In this document: piece by piece, positions 52,621 through 60,603 of the stretch
Layout: every line of letters begins with the position of its first letter
How positions within the stretch are numbered: position 1 is the first letter of the stretch
Made by a program: the position numbers and the translations under genes
Assembly (NCBI GenBank): GCA_964641665.1
Contig: CAZXKO010000019.1
Coordinates: forward strand, 1-64,000
Source: Gp1-AA133 sp964641665
GTDB taxonomy: Bacteria > Acidobacteriota > Terriglobia > Terriglobales > Acidobacteriaceae
DNA length: 64,000 nt
Direction: 5' to 3'
Notes under the pieces: model-generated
Seen by the model: the letters and a program-made list of their open reading frames with translations, nothing else
What the model was told of the DNA's origin: nothing
Database searches by the model: none

Positions 52621-53796
52621 TTACGACTGCGCCAGCTTCCGCAAAGCCCACGCCGCCGCCTCCGCCACCACCGGATCCTCATCCACGCCCAACTTCTCCA
52701 GGGCTGGCACAAACTCCCGCCTCGCGCTGTTGCCCATCGCAATCACCGCATTACGCCGCAGTCCGCTCGACTTCGTCCTGCGAATCGGAGAACCGCGAAA
52801 CCTTTCCCGGAATTCTTCCGCCCTCATTTCCGTTAGCCATTCGAGCGCGGGATTGACCAGTCCTTCGCGTGCCTGGAACTCCCGCGCCTCCGTCACCGGC
52901 GCCTTCCGGTTCCACGGGCAAACATCCTGGCAAATGTCGCACCCAAAAACGTGCCGCCCGATTCCGTCGCGCATCTCCTCCGGAATCGCCCCGCGTTTCT
53001 CGATGGTCAAGTACGAGATGCATTTGTTGGAATCGAGCTGGTAGGGCGCAAGAAACGCGCCGGTAGGACAAGCATCGAGACAGCGCGAGCAAGTCCCACA
53101 CCGGTCCGGTGCCGGCAGATCGGCGGTGAGTTCCAAAGACGTTAGAATCACCCCCAGAAACAACCACGACCCCGTCTTCTGATTCAAGATGCAGGTATTT
53201 TTCCCAATCCATCCCACGCCTGCATACTTCGCATACACGCGCTCGACCAGCGGCCCCGTATCGACATAGCACCGCGTCAGAACCGCCTCCGTCGCACCTA
53301 ACGCGGCCTCGCGCGGGTTAAGTAGCGCCGGCAGCCTGCCCTGAGCGAGCTCAGCGAGCCGAAGGGTCTCGCCGGCTATCTGGGCGGCGTCTCGCCGCCC
53401 CTCCTCAACCCCCTCCAACAGGCACTGCTCCACCCTCCGCAGCCTTCGCATCACCGCGTCGTGATAATCCTCGCGGCTCCACGCATAGCGCGAAATCCAG
53501 CCCCGCTCCGAATCGCTTACCTGCGTGGAATAGGGCTGGTCGGTGTTGTAGTTAATCGCGCACACCACCACGCTGCGTGCCCAGGGAGCGGTGTTCTGCA
53601 GAGACGCCCGCTTGATTTCCCCGGCCTGATTGCGCGCTTCCAGATAGTGCATCTCGCCCGCGTGCCCGGCACTGACCCACTCCGGAAAGTAAGCCAGCTC
53701 AGGAAACTCGCGCACCGGCGCCACCCCCGCCAGCTCAAAGCCAGCGTCGCGTGCAGCGCTTTTCACCCGCGATGTGAGCTCGTCTATTCCCGGCAT
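52621..53796 (-). CDS. queG: Epoxyqueuosine reductase QueG
   Basis: Last step of queuosine tRNA modification, a cobalamin and iron-sulfur enzyme. 391 aa from ATG 53796 (a TTG at 53805 is possible). Family marks: YVDTGPLVERVYAKYAGVGW, the two 4Fe-4S motifs CGTCSRCLDACPTGAF and GCDICQDVCPWNRKAP, and a C-terminal HEAT-like end. Residues ~131-173 (GVEEGRRDAAQIAGETLRLA on) are an insert not expected in the family, encoded by repeat-like DNA. Confidence 0.95.
   Translation of the reverse strand: MPGIDELTSRVKSAARDAGFELAGVAPVREFPELAYFPEWVSAGHAGEMHYLEARNQAGEIKRASLQNTAPWARSVVVCAINYNTDQPYSTQVSDSERGWISRYAWSREDYHDAVMRRLRRVEQCLLEGVEEGRRDAAQIAGETLRLAELAQGRLPALLNPREAALGATEAVLTRCYVDTGPLVERVYAKYAGVGWIGKNTCILNQKTGSWLFLGVILTSLELTADLPAPDRCGTCSRCLDACPTGAFLAPYQLDSNKCISYLTIEKRGAIPEEMRDGIGRHVFGCDICQDVCPWNRKAPVTEAREFQAREGLVNPALEWLTEMRAEEFRERFRGSPIRRTKSSGLRRNAVIAMGNSARREFVPALEKLGVDEDPVVAEAAAWALRKLAQS
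53290..53420. repeat. Repeat-like insert inside queG
   Basis: In the + strand: GCGCCGGCAGCCTGCC, GAGCTCAGCGAGCC, then GGGCGGCGTCTCGCCGCCC (53384-53402), a palindrome analogous to GGGCGGACG-CGTCCGCCC in the S9 gene. It stays in frame for 43 codons. Confidence 0.6.
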
Positions 53797-53943
53797 GACA
53801 CCCAATCCCAGCCAAATCGTAGCGGCGACTCAATCGTAGCAACGATCCGCCAACGCCGGCAGAGGCAGGCGAAAAATCAAAAGGGCAGCCGCAGCCGCCC
53901 TGTGAAATCCCGCTCGATTTTTGCCACCAGCCATCGCTCACCA

Positions 53944-53970
53944 GCGAATAGCTAGCGACTGACGACTGCT
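53944..53970. repeat. AGCGACTGACGACTG remnant
   Basis: A single-arm piece (AGCTAGCGACTGACGACTG) of the GTCGTTAGTCGTC family in the gap between queG and the DUF507 genes. Confidence 0.5.
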
Positions 53971-53971
53971 C

Positions 53972-54247
53972 TTAAATCCCCAGCTTCTTCACTTCCTCGT
54001 TGTAGTACTTGCGGTACAGGATGTCCCACTCCTGACTACCTTCCAGGATGGTCCGCTTCTGGTTTTCGATCTTCTGGCGCGCCGTTTGATCGATCCGAGC
54101 CTCTTGATTCAGCAGTTCTTCCAACACCTTACGCACTTCCAGTCGAATCGTGTTGCGGTCCTCGACGAAGTCCACTTGCGCCGTCTCCGCGAGGGCATCG
54201 CTCACCACGTGCGCGAGTTTGTTAACCTTGTCGCGGCTCAGCCTCAT
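53972..54247 (-). CDS. DUF507 family protein (second copy)
   Basis: 91 aa helical protein: MRLSRDKVNKLAHVVSDALA, EDRNTIRLEVRKVLEELL and a C-terminal EWDILYRKYYNEEV. DUF507 has no known function. It overlaps the upstream DUF507 paralogue by 4 bases (ATGA). Confidence 0.85.
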   Translation of the reverse strand: MRLSRDKVNKLAHVVSDALAETAQVDFVEDRNTIRLEVRKVLEELLNQEARIDQTARQKIENQKRTILEGSQEWDILYRKYYNEEVKKLGI

Positions 54248-54522
54248 AGCACGGCCTTGTACTTTTTCACCAACTCGCTTTTCACCTTGCGGAACATTTC
54301 CTGGTAATTTGCGCCACTACGGTTCATTTCGTCGGCATAGGCCTCGAGGATGACCCGCACCTCATCGTTAATACGGTCTTCGAGCGACATCTCTTCGAGC
54401 AGGGCGGCATGCACCCGCTCGGTGACGACGCCGACCTTCTCGGTCTCAATGAATTCGCCGGCGATCAGCTTTTTTGTGAGTTCGCGGGCCAGGTAGCCCA
54501 CATATTCTTTGGAAAAAAGCAT
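54244..54522 (-). CDS. DUF507 family protein (first copy)
   Basis: 92 aa: LFSKEYVGYLARELTKKLIA, EEMSLEDRINDEVRVILEAY and EMFRKVKSELVKKYK. Same layout as the downstream copy but different in sequence, so an old duplication. Both are likely made together and may form a heteromer. Confidence 0.85.
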   Translation of the reverse strand: MLFSKEYVGYLARELTKKLIAGEFIETEKVGVVTERVHAALLEEMSLEDRINDEVRVILEAYADEMNRSGANYQEMFRKVKSELVKKYKAVL

Positions 54523-54572
54523 TTGTCTGGTTCGGAGGCTCGCTGTGAAACCAATAGTCTAGCACACCAAAA

Positions 54573-54720
54573 ACAGCGGTTAGCTCTTAGCCGTTAGCTT
54601 TTAGCGGCGATGTGCCTTGCTTTCGTGGGTCCATCTCGCGCCTCCTAAATGCCAAGTGCCAGCGAAGTGCGAAATGCCGTGAGCCGCCGGCCATCAGGCA
54701 CCCGCCATCAGCTAAAAAAG
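54573..54720. repeat. Mixed degenerate repeats between DUF507 genes and 54754 gene
   Basis: 54573-54610 has GTTAGCTCTTAGCCGTTAGC units; 54648-54690 has AATGCCAAGTGCCAGCG-type units. They come from two families and are only partly inverted. Confidence 0.55.
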
Positions 54721-54753
54721 GCTTACAATGTTGAATCACCGAGAGCCCCCGCT

Positions 54754-55230
54754 ATGACTCCCACCTCTGACGACCTCACTGGTCTCAAAGACGACATGAT
54801 CGCCTTCATCGAAGGCCACGGCCTGCGGCGATTTCATGGTTACGTTGACTACGAGGAAGTCCAGTGCATCATGTGGAAGGCCGAGGACAATGCCGACGGC
54901 TGGAAGGATTTCGTCGAACTCGCCAAGTCCTCCGGTGCGCCCTTCCTCACCATGGATTCGTGGACGCTCAAGCGCGACGACCTCGAAGGTCTGATCCAGC
55001 GCCTGACCAACGCCGACTTCGCCAACGACGAGGACCTGGAAGACGCCCGCTGGCTCCGCACGTACGCCGGCAAAACCGGCTTCGTGCAACTGGGCTGGGC
55101 CTTTCAGGGCAGTATGTTTCTATACGAAGCGAGTACCGAGTGGTACGACCGCTACCAGCGCCTGATCGAAGTCTCCGAGGATTTCGGCGGCATCCCCATC
55201 GATGAGCCCGGCCCCGACGAGGAAGACTGA
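54754..55230 (+). CDS. Hypothetical cytoplasmic protein
   Basis: 158 aa from ATG 54754; a longer open frame to 54649 crosses repeats. Acidic, no signal or membrane segment; contains GYVDYEEVQCIMWKAEDNAD and a C-terminal Pro/Asp/Glu tail. A TACAAT at 54724-54729 may be its -10 box. Not recognised. Confidence 0.7.
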   Translation: MTPTSDDLTGLKDDMIAFIEGHGLRRFHGYVDYEEVQCIMWKAEDNADGWKDFVELAKSSGAPFLTMDSWTLKRDDLEGLIQRLTNADFANDEDLEDARWLRTYAGKTGFVQLGWAFQGSMFLYEASTEWYDRYQRLIEVSEDFGGIPIDEPGPDEED

Positions 55231-55235
55231 GCATG

Positions 55236-55262
55236 TGGCGCGGGCACTCCTGCCCGCGGGAC
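55236..55262. repeat. GGGCACTCCTGCCCGC palindromic element
   Basis: TGGCGCGGGCACTCCTGCCC followed by GCGGGA; a GCGGGCA / TGCCCGC stem. It matches 46071-46097 with few differences, so it is a dispersed element. Confidence 0.65.
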
Positions 55263-55277
55263 GCGAGCGATCCCCGA

Positions 55278-55367
55278 ATGGACCAAACTGAAATCGTAAC
55301 CTGCATCGAGAACCTCGAAGCCGAGGTCAACAATGGCGGCTTCCACCTCAAGAAGTTTGCCGCCTGA
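55278..55367 (+). pseudogene. Remnant of a DUF4375/DMP19-like gene
   Basis: ATG 55278 opens a 29-codon frame whose product contains IENLEAEVNNGGFH, which resembles the N-x-G-G-F start of DMP19/DUF4375 proteins, then breaks into unrelated LKKFAA and stops. The stop overlaps the recJ ATG, so the fragment may still couple translation. Confidence 0.5.
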
Positions 55368-57325
55368 TGAAATGGCTCATGAAGTCCGTCCCGCAGGACC
55401 AGGTTGAGTCGTTCGCGACTGCGCTCTGCTCTGCGCCCACCCTCCGGCTGAACGGCGATGCTCGCCTCGCCTCAACCCTCGCCCGCCTGCTGCTGATGCG
55501 CGGCATCGCCGACCTTGCCTCGGCCCATCTCTTCCTCTTCCCCTCATTGGATCACCTGCACTCCCCCTACCTCATGTCCGGCATGCGCGCCGCGGTTGAC
55601 CGACTCGACGCCGCCATCGAACGCAAGGAAGGCATCTTGATCTACGGCGACTACGATGTCGACGGCACCACCGCCATCGTCATCCTGAAAACCGCCATCG
55701 AACTCTGCGGCGGCACAGCAGATTTCCACGTCCCCCACCGCATCCGCGAAGGCTACGGCATGAAAGACCATGTGATCGAGCGCGCGGCTGCCGCCGGCAT
55801 TCGACTGATCATCAGCGTCGATACCGGCATCCGCGCCTTCGCCGCCGCCGAAACCGCCGAGCGCCTCGGCATCGACCTCATCGTCACCGACCACCACCTG
55901 CCCGGCCGCGAAGGTGTGCCGAAAGCACTCTCCGTGCTCAACCCCAATCAGTCCGGATGCGACTACCCCTGTAAAGCCCTGTGCGGCGCGGGCGTGGCCT
56001 TCAAACTGGCGCAGGCCCTGATGGAAAAGCGGCTGCCCGAAAAAGACCAGTCGCGCCTGCTGACGTCGTTCATGAAGATGGTCGCGATCGCCACCATCGC
56101 CGACGCCGTTCCGCTCACCGGCGAAAACCGCGTCTTCGCCAAGCTTGGCCTCGATGCCCTGCGCCGCGCCGTAAACCCCGGCTTGAAGGCGTTGCTCGAA
56201 GTCGCCCAGGTGCCAGCCACGCGTCCCCCGACCTCGATCGAAATCGCGTTCCGCATCGCGCCTCGGCTGAACGCGGCCGGACGCATGGACGTGGCCCGCG
56301 ACGTCATCGAACTGTTCAGCGTGAAAGATCCCGCACGCGCCCGCGAGATCGCTGGCCGTCTCGATCAGCTCAACAGCGAGCGCCAGGAAGAGGAACGCCG
56401 TATCCTGGCTGCCATCGAGGGCCGCTTCGAGCAAGAGCCGACCCTGCATGATGCCTACTGTGTGGTTGTCGACGGCCACGGCTGGCACCGCGGCGTCATC
56501 GGCATCACCGCCACCCGCGTCGTCGAACGCTACGGCCGGCCCACGCTCGTACTGTCCCACGATGGCGGCGAAGCCCACGGGTCAGGCCGTTCCATCCGTG
56601 CATTTCACCTGCTCGACGCCCTTGAATCGTGCCGCGACCTGTTCACCCGCTACGGTGGTCATTCCCACGCCGTCGGCTTCTCGCTCCCCTCCGCCCGCGT
56701 CCCTGAACTGCGCGCCCACCTGGACGAATACGCGCGCCTCCGTCTCACCCCAGCCGATTTCGAACCGATTCTCGATCTCGACGCCGAACTCACTCTCGAC
56801 CATGTCACGCCCGATCTGTTTCAGGCGCTGGAACGCCTCGAGCCCTTTGGCCAGGGCAATCCCGAACCCGTCTTCGCTGCCCGTGCCGTGCGCCTGATGG
56901 CGCCGCCAAAGATTCTGAAAGACAAGCACGTCAAGCTGAAACTGGCTCCGGCAATTGCGCAGGCCTCGCAAAGCTCGGAAGCAGTCGAAGAACTGACTGA
57001 GGCCGCAATCCTGGCCACCCCCCGCTGCCACCCCGATGCAGCCGAGATCCGCCGGAGCGATCTCAGAGTCGCTACCGCCAACCGAGAACAGAGAACTGAG
57101 AACCGAGAACTGCCTTCCGAGAACCGAGAACCCCGAACTGAGAACTGGAAGCGCAACATCACCTTCGACGCCCTGGGGTGGCACATGGCCGAGCGCCTGC
57201 AGGACGCCAAACTCCTCACTGGCGACACCCTCGACATCGCCTTCACCATCGGCCACAACGACCACCCCGAATACGGCGGCCTTGAACTCTCTCTCCGCGA
57301 CTTCAAGTTAGAGCCCAGAGCCTAG
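55367..57325 (+). CDS. recJ: Single-stranded-DNA exonuclease RecJ
   Basis: 5'-3' exonuclease for recombination and mismatch repair. 652 aa: YGDYDVDGTTAIV and the VTDHHLPGRE motif of the DHH domain, RLNAAGRMD and RYGGHSHAVGFSL of the DHHA1 domain. Residues ~570-594 (NREQRTENRELPSENREP...) are a repeat-encoded insert near the OB part. ATG 55367 overlaps the previous stop. Confidence 0.95.
   Translation: MKWLMKSVPQDQVESFATALCSAPTLRLNGDARLASTLARLLLMRGIADLASAHLFLFPSLDHLHSPYLMSGMRAAVDRLDAAIERKEGILIYGDYDVDGTTAIVILKTAIELCGGTADFHVPHRIREGYGMKDHVIERAAAAGIRLIISVDTGIRAFAAAETAERLGIDLIVTDHHLPGREGVPKALSVLNPNQSGCDYPCKALCGAGVAFKLAQALMEKRLPEKDQSRLLTSFMKMVAIATIADAVPLTGENRVFAKLGLDALRRAVNPGLKALLEVAQVPATRPPTSIEIAFRIAPRLNAAGRMDVARDVIELFSVKDPARAREIAGRLDQLNSERQEEERRILAAIEGRFEQEPTLHDAYCVVVDGHGWHRGVIGITATRVVERYGRPTLVLSHDGGEAHGSGRSIRAFHLLDALESCRDLFTRYGGHSHAVGFSLPSARVPELRAHLDEYARLRLTPADFEPILDLDAELTLDHVTPDLFQALERLEPFGQGNPEPVFAARAVRLMAPPKILKDKHVKLKLAPAIAQASQSSEAVEELTEAAILATPRCHPDAAEIRRSDLRVATANREQRTENRELPSENREPRTENWKRNITFDALGWHMAERLQDAKLLTGDTLDIAFTIGHNDHPEYGGLELSLRDFKLEPRA
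57079..57149 (+). repeat. GAGAACCGAGAACTGAGAAC repeat inside recJ
   Basis: Seven or more variants of the unit GAGAAC(C/T)(G/C)A in tandem, in frame with recJ. It is a family not seen in the gaps of this window but built like them. Confidence 0.8.
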
Positions 57326-57390
57326 AGCCTCGTTCTTTCCGCCCAGGAACCCAAATCCCTCATCCCGGCATCAAGTAGACTTGAACTCAG

Positions 57391-59643
57391 ATGCCGGTGC
57401 AGATCCCACGCCTCCGCCGCTGGTTCGCGCTCGCCGCCATCGCGGTGAGCCTTGTCGTGGCGGGCGTGTACCTGCACCGTCGCAGCCAGGTGCGCGACGT
57501 CCTGAAGCACATCCCGGGCAAGATCGGCGTTGACATCCAGCAGACCGCCGAGGGCTTCAAGGTCTCAAAATCCGCCGGCGGACGCACCCTCTTCACCATC
57601 CAGGCGAGCAAGGCCGTCCAATTTAAGCTGGGTGGGCACGCTGAGCTGCACAACGTCACCATCACCCTGTTTGGCCGGGACTCCAGCCGCTACGACCAGA
57701 TCTACGGCGACGACTTCGCCTACGACCAGCAATCCGGCGACGTCACCGCGAAGGGCGCCGTGCGTATCGACCTCGAAGCCAACCCCGAGGGCCTGCTCAA
57801 GCCCGATCAGTCTGCGCCCGTCGGGATGAAGAACCCGATTCACCTCATCACCCGCGATCTCGTCTTCAATCAGAAATCCGGCGACGCCTTCACCACTGCT
57901 AAGGTTGAGTTGCGCATGCCCCAAGCCTCCGGATCGGCCATGGGCGCGCACTACGCGGCGAAGGACAACGTGCTCACGCTCGATTCGCAGATCGACCTCG
58001 TCCTCACCGGTTCTGGCCAGAGCCAGCTGACCGCCGTTCGCGGCACTATCTCGAAAACACCGCGCGAGGTCGTCCTCGAGCAGCCCCGCCTGACTCGGGA
58101 GGGTCAGCGCATGGAGTCCCAGAGAGCGGTCCTGTTTCTGCGTCCCGACAATACCGTGGATCACATTCTCGCCAGCGACGGTGTCGAGGCCGATCTTGCC
58201 GGCGACTCTCCCGTCCACGCCCGCGCCACGCAGGCCGAGTTCACGATCAATCAGGCCCAAGGCGGCCTGTCCAGCGCCGTGTTCACCGGTGACGTGCATC
58301 TCGATTCCGCGGGCGATCGCCCCGCCCGCTCAAGCGCCGGCCGCATCGTGCTCGACTTCGGGGCCCGCAACCTCGTGCGCGCGATTCATGCCCAGGACAA
58401 CGTCAAGCTAGTCGAGCTGCCCGGTCAGAGCACAAATCCCAACACAACGTCCCAGCAAGTCGAGATCATCGCCCCCGCCATCGACTTCGTTCTCACGAAA
58501 GGCAAGCATCTCGACCACGCCGAAACCTCTCCCGGAGGCCAGATCGCAATTCTGCCTGTCGGCAACGACGGCTCGCGCACGGTGGTTACCGCGCAGCAGC
58601 TGCTCGCCAAGTTTGACGATCACAGCCGCCTGACCTCCGTCCACGGCGCTCCCGACGCCCGCATCACCAGCATCGCTCCTGGCCAGCCCGACCGCACCAG
58701 CACCAGCCAGACCATCGACGCGGTCTTTCGTGCCGCCGGCGGGATCGATTCGATTGTGCAGCAGGGAAGTGTTGCCTACGACGACGGCGAGCACCGGGCC
58801 CGCGCCGACCGCGCCCGCTTCACGCCCGCCGACCAGATGCTCGAACTCACCGGCTCTCCGCGCGTCACCGACAAGGCTCTCACCACCACTGCGCGCACGG
58901 TCCGCATGAACCGCGCTACCGGAGACGTCATCGCCGAAGGCGACGTGAAGAGCACTTACAGTGATCTCAGCGAACAGCCGAGCGGCGCCCTGCTCGCTTC
59001 GTCCTCGCCGATTCACATCACCGCGCGCGCCATGACCGCGCACCGCAGCACTGCCATCGCCACCTACACGGGCGACGCCCGCATCTGGCAGGACGCCAAC
59101 GTCGTGCAGGCTTCCACCACCCAGTTCGACCGCGACCACCGCTCCGTAGTCGCTCAGGGCGACGGCCAGCCCGTCTCCACCGTCCTTGTGCAAACCGACT
59201 CCAAGGGAAACGTAACCCCAGTTTCCATCACTTCCCTCCGTCTCACCTACACCGACGACCAGCATCGCGCCCACTTCGAAGGCGGAGTCACCGCCCGCGG
59301 CGCCGACGCCACCGTTACCGCCGATCATCTGGACGCCTTCCTCGTCCCCCGCAACCTGGAATCGAGAAGCCGGTCGCTCAAAGGTCAGGGCCAACTCGAC
59401 CACATCGTCGCAGAAGGCAACGTCGTGGTTCAGGAACCCACTCGCCACGCCCAGGGCGATAAACTTCTCTACACCGCCTCCGACGACAAATTCGTCCTGA
59501 CCGGCGGACCGCCTAGCATTTTTGATGCCGAACACGGCAAAACCACGGGCGATTCGTTGACTTTCTATAAACGCGATGATAGGGTGCTCGTGGAAGGAAG
59601 GGACACCTCCCCGGCTGTTACCCAGACACGAGTGGCACGTTAA
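57391..59643 (+). CDS. LptC/LptA (OstA)-like LPS transport protein
   Basis: 750 aa with an N-terminal membrane anchor (FALAAIAVSLVVAGVYLH, ~12-29). After it come an LptC-like segment (GRTLFTIQASKAVQFK, YDQIYGDDFAYDQQSG) and several OstA-type beta repeats (for example VIAEGDVKSTY, ARIWQDANVVQAS, EPTRHAQGDKLLYTASDDKF). It looks like LptC and multi-copy LptA in one chain that would bridge the periplasm. lptB follows immediately. Confidence 0.85.
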   Translation: MPVQIPRLRRWFALAAIAVSLVVAGVYLHRRSQVRDVLKHIPGKIGVDIQQTAEGFKVSKSAGGRTLFTIQASKAVQFKLGGHAELHNVTITLFGRDSSRYDQIYGDDFAYDQQSGDVTAKGAVRIDLEANPEGLLKPDQSAPVGMKNPIHLITRDLVFNQKSGDAFTTAKVELRMPQASGSAMGAHYAAKDNVLTLDSQIDLVLTGSGQSQLTAVRGTISKTPREVVLEQPRLTREGQRMESQRAVLFLRPDNTVDHILASDGVEADLAGDSPVHARATQAEFTINQAQGGLSSAVFTGDVHLDSAGDRPARSSAGRIVLDFGARNLVRAIHAQDNVKLVELPGQSTNPNTTSQQVEIIAPAIDFVLTKGKHLDHAETSPGGQIAILPVGNDGSRTVVTAQQLLAKFDDHSRLTSVHGAPDARITSIAPGQPDRTSTSQTIDAVFRAAGGIDSIVQQGSVAYDDGEHRARADRARFTPADQMLELTGSPRVTDKALTTTARTVRMNRATGDVIAEGDVKSTYSDLSEQPSGALLASSSPIHITARAMTAHRSTAIATYTGDARIWQDANVVQASTTQFDRDHRSVVAQGDGQPVSTVLVQTDSKGNVTPVSITSLRLTYTDDQHRAHFEGGVTARGADATVTADHLDAFLVPRNLESRSRSLKGQGQLDHIVAEGNVVVQEPTRHAQGDKLLYTASDDKFVLTGGPPSIFDAEHGKTTGDSLTFYKRDDRVLVEGRDTSPAVTQTRVAR

Positions 59644-60372
59644 ATGCATTCTTTGGCCACCGACGAAATCGGCAAAACTTACCGCGGTCGCCCGGTCGTG
59701 AATGGGGTCAGTCTTCGAGTGGAGCAGGGCGAAGTCGTTGGATTACTTGGCCCTAACGGTGCCGGCAAGACCACATCCTTCTACGCCATCGTCGGCCTCG
59801 TGCCCCCCGATACCGGCCGCGTCCTCTACGACAATGAGGACATCACCGACGTCCCCATGTACCTGCGGGCGCGTCAGTTCGGTATCAGCTACCTCCCTCA
59901 AGAACCATCGGTTTTTCGCAAGCTGACAGTCGAGGAAAATATCCTCGCTGTGCTCGAAGCCCAGCCCATTTCCTGGCACGAGCGCCGCGAGAAAATGGAG
60001 AAGTTGATTGAGCAGTTGGGTTTAGATCACATCCGCCAGAATCGCGGATACGCCCTGTCGGGCGGGGAGCGCCGGCGCGTCGAAATTGCCCGCTGCCTCT
60101 GCATCAATCCCACGTTCATTTTGCTGGACGAACCGTTTTCGGGGATCGATCCCATCGCCGTCCTCGACCTCCAGAAGATCATTTCCGATCTCAGGGCGGG
60201 CGGCATCGGCATCCTGATCACAGATCACAACGTGCGCGAGACGCTTTCTGTTACCGATCGCGCCTACATCATCAATGAGGGCCGAATTTTCCGGACCGGC
60301 ACCCCGGAAGCCCTCGGCAGCGACCCTGAAGTCCGCCGCGTTTACCTCGGCGAGAGCTTCTCGCTGGTGTGA
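59644..60372 (+). CDS. lptB: LPS export ABC transporter ATPase LptB
   Basis: 242-aa ABC ATPase: Walker A GPNGAGKTTSFYA, signature LSGGERRRVEIARCL, Walker B FILLDEPFSGIDPI, H-loop LITDHNVRET. The LptB-specific context is the OstA gene just upstream (adjacent stop and start) and rpoN-hpf downstream. Drives LPS extraction with LptFG. Confidence 0.95.
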   Translation: MHSLATDEIGKTYRGRPVVNGVSLRVEQGEVVGLLGPNGAGKTTSFYAIVGLVPPDTGRVLYDNEDITDVPMYLRARQFGISYLPQEPSVFRKLTVEENILAVLEAQPISWHERREKMEKLIEQLGLDHIRQNRGYALSGGERRRVEIARCLCINPTFILLDEPFSGIDPIAVLDLQKIISDLRAGGIGILITDHNVRETLSVTDRAYIINEGRIFRTGTPEALGSDPEVRRVYLGESFSLV

Positions 60373-60538
60373 GGATTTTGACTGCAGAAGGCGAAGGTGG
60401 CTGAGCGCGTAACCCACTGAAAAGTCAAGTACCTTCAGGGGGCGACACGAGGCCAAAAACAGTTACGGCTGTAATGTAGACCAATACAGCGCTTTGCTTT
60501 GATACTGAATTTGGCCAGGTCTAATGGCCTGACGTTTT

Positions 60539-60568
60539 CAGCTCCGAGCTCCGAGCTCAGAGCCTACG
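60539..60568 (+). repeat. GCTCCGAGCTCCGAGCTC repeat before rpoN
   Basis: Three GAGCTCCGAGCTC units in the lptB-rpoN gap (231 bases), the same family as 6995 and 44871. The rest of the gap has no recognised element. Confidence 0.6.
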
Positions 60569-60603
60569 ATCTAACTGATTGTCAGGAAAGACATAACGAC
60601 CTC

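Noticed and set aside
58408..59649. 413-aa minus-strand open frame
   Set aside because: Shadow of the LptC/LptA-like gene in GC-rich DNA; Gly/Val-rich product without recognisable domain or binding site.
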